64,000 bases of DNA from Mesostigma viride (lineage: Eukaryota; Streptophyta; Mesostigmatophyceae; Mesostigmatales; Mesostigmataceae), in the NCBI GenBank assembly GCA_009746045.1, contig RPFO01000154.1, positions 9,035,693-9,099,692 on the forward strand, written 5' to 3'. A program made the position numbers and the translations under genes. The notes beneath the pieces are model-generated. The model had not been told where the DNA came from. It did not search any database and was given only the letters and a program-made list of their open reading frames with translations. Position 1 is the first letter of the stretch. Every line of letters starts with the position of its first letter. Of this stretch, positions 62,142-64,000 are shown piece by piece.

Positions 62142-63654
62142 TGCCCGCCTCGCACGCGCGCCTGCTGCACCGCCGTGGATCTTGGTCGTACCCGGCTGCA
62201 TGGGCCCTTGGAAGAAGAGCCGGGGTTTTGCGACATGATGGACGAGCTCACACAGGCAGGGTGGGTGGACCATGCGTTATTGGCGAATCAGGGGGGGCCA
62301 AAAAGGATTTTTGTGCCAACGGTGACTGCTCTGCATCAGCCTCTGGCATGGGTTGGTTCATCCGGTGCGGCCATTGCCACCACGCACCGGTGACTTTGTG
62401 CATATCGTGGCAGGGAGGCTGTAAGCAGGGTGGTTGGGGAGGCATCTATGGCGATGCACGCCCAGATGATCCCAGATGATCACTGGCTGTGTACTAAGTC
62501 TGAGTGCAGGGGCCGTACCCTTTGAGCAGCTGTGTGGCGATCTGCCAACGGGTGCTAGCCTGGGTTAAGCCAGTGGTTGCTTGCATGGGGCTGCCTTCCG
62601 TTGCTTTCAACATTCCCGGTGTCGCAATCATGCCAGTGCTTATCAGGAATAAGTGAGTCTGGTTCCTGCTAATCGGATGCTTGGCATGCTGAAATGCCAG
62701 AATGTTGTGGAGAGCGATGAGAAGAACAGACTGTTTGTTCCAAGAATGTTGTGTATGCCTTGCTTGTTGGATATGAGAGTACGCCAGTATTGTGTGGTTC
62801 CTGGGATTCCGTGGGCCAGTAGGAAGGGCGATAGGTGTATACTTTCTATACATGTTATAGTTGCCCCACTTAGTATCCTTAGATGCAATTGAAGCACTAC
62901 AGCCGGCTAAGCTCCACTGCATGGTTGCATAGTGGATAGTCTCAGTTCCCACCTTTTTTTCTGGCTTTATAGAGTCTTGTGTTTCTTCTTGCTAGAAATG
63001 TCGGCTTACAGCGTGGACACTGTCTTGGTGGTCTTGTGATGTATGCCTTACTGCTAAAGCTGTGCCGAATATATTATTTCTTATTGGTAACCTAATAATG
63101 CTTCTCATGGCAGGTTTGTTTGACAATTGCTTGCACCAATCATTTTCGATTCTGGAAATATCGATCTCACCACAGACTACCAGTCACGTCATGTTCACCC
63201 GAAACGTCGGCTTGGGTTGATAATCCTCGCCACACTACAATCGGCTTCCGCGATCTTGGCGCCTTTTTTCTCAAACAGCTACAAGCTCTAGTCCTCACTA
63301 GACGATCCGCCATGCGTCCAGGAATAGTTGTCTCACTTATTGTCGTTCTTATACCGAAAATAAGGCCGGCCGCGCGCGGCAGGGCCGCCACCCGTGGACT
63401 TTTCGTGATAGACTCGGCATGGACATGTGCTACACTAGAGGTGACGGGCTCACCCCCGGGCAGCCTCCTGGTTTGTCTGTAATATGGAGGCAGATGGTGC
63501 GCAAGGATAGATGGCAAGTAGTGATGAAGGAGACCACCCCCAAGCCTGTGGGGGCTCCGCGTGTGACCAAGTATGGCATTCATAGCGATTCGGGCCGCGG
63601 TGCCCACACCCCTGTAACTAGGACCTAGATAGCTTATACCATCCATTCCATTCG
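62142..63654. other. 3' flank of the spliced gene, no further gene recognised
   Basis: Contains the 3' UTR and intergenic sequence. Short plus frames (63120-63482, 63419-63628) show no known motif. Sequence near 63400-63600 might be old LINE 5' part, but I cannot support that. Confidence 0.4.
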
Positions 63655-64000
63655 CAACTACCTCGCTCTGCTGCTGGACGCCAACGCCACGCTACCACCG
63701 GGTACTGGCGGATGTCAGCACGCCCCCAACGGTACGGTCTCCAATGCCAACACTGAACTTTTTGCTGATTTGCTTACGACATGCGATTTGGTCACTGTCA
63801 ACACTCGCTTTCCACATAGTCCAGATGCTTTGGTCACACACACCTCGCCAACGCTGCATTGACTATGTTGTAATGCGCAAGCGTCATCAAGGATCTGTAC
63901 TAGCTGCTCGCTCGCATGTGATCCCCCTGGTGCGCTCCGATCATCGCATCGTCACCGCCCGCATCCGCCTGCGATTCCCCTCGCCCTTTTGTAAGCACGT
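63655..64000 (+). pseudogene. LINE AP endonuclease fragment running off the window
   Basis: Frames read ALLLDANATLPPGTGG, NTELFADLLTTCDLVTVN, then after a frameshift RIDYVVMRKRHQGS, VRSDHRIVTARIRLRFPSPF. These match the endonuclease of the LINE at 42811 (LLDANATLPVG, DYVVVR, SDHRLV) and the RLRFPSPF join in 46214-50137. The catalytic SDH is present. The copy continues past the window end. Confidence 0.8.

Noticed and set aside
1-64000. CRISPR-like direct repeats
   Set aside because: Repeats are microsatellites, minisatellites or LTRs; none shows regular unique spacers, and the genome is eukaryotic.

Overview
This window looks like a transposon-packed nuclear segment of a eukaryote, most likely a flagellated green alga. 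The evidence is a spliced gene with GT-AG introns, a leucine-rich-repeat protein carrying a plant/green-algal RootCap-type C-terminal domain, a Naiad/Chlamys-like Penelope reverse transcriptase, and a dense mixture of eukaryotic transposable elements. I do not assign a species. I recognised no bacterial operon, CRISPR array, rRNA or tRNA gene.

Layout. 1-3435 is simple-sequence DNA: a (GTGN)n array with a ~1.47-kb higher-order duplication, GGGC repeats, a 64-G run and GGGA repeats. 3557-9048 is a TTAA-flanked DNA transposon (Kolobok-like) with a P2RX7_C-like ORF and a transposase bearing AT-hooks and a PHD finger; an ORF1-only LINE (6718-8729) sits inside it with an 11-bp target-site duplication (TSD). 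9905-12430 is a decayed copia-like element. 13250-17993 is a decayed Ty3/gypsy pol ending in a PHD finger and split by a TTAA element (15898-17605). 18924-29638 is a piggyBac-type transposase pseudogene hit by a 512-bp solo LTR and by an 8.1-kb LTR element with a dead interior. 30065-39830 is a young copia-like LTR element on the minus strand (LTRs differ at 2 of 628 sites), itself cut by a 2.3-kb TTAA element.

39831-50200 is a LINE graveyard: one 3-kb copy with an 11-bp TSD (42811-45862), one copy split by a TTAA element (46214-50137, split by 47338-49268), and fragments. 51047-51796 is a 5'-truncated Penelope-like RT. 52274-54682 is an apparently intact 802-aa LRR-RootCap gene on the minus strand. 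56650-62141 is a six-exon plus-strand gene (about 247 aa) whose introns hold minisatellites, a LINE insertion and tandem copies of one splice donor. The window ends inside another LINE endonuclease fragment.

The insertions are nested, and their order can be read from TSDs. Four TTAA elements share a design; one is autonomous-like and at least one other (47338-49268) is an internally deleted relative with the same two ends. Two unrelated element classes (the TTAA transposon and the gypsy element) carry C-terminal PHD fingers. The most unusual system is the copia-like family: its protease lies between integrase and RT, the RT box is HGDD instead of YxDD, its LTRs end AGTTAA...TTAACT, gag and pol are separated by one in-frame UGA, and an extra ORF precedes gag.
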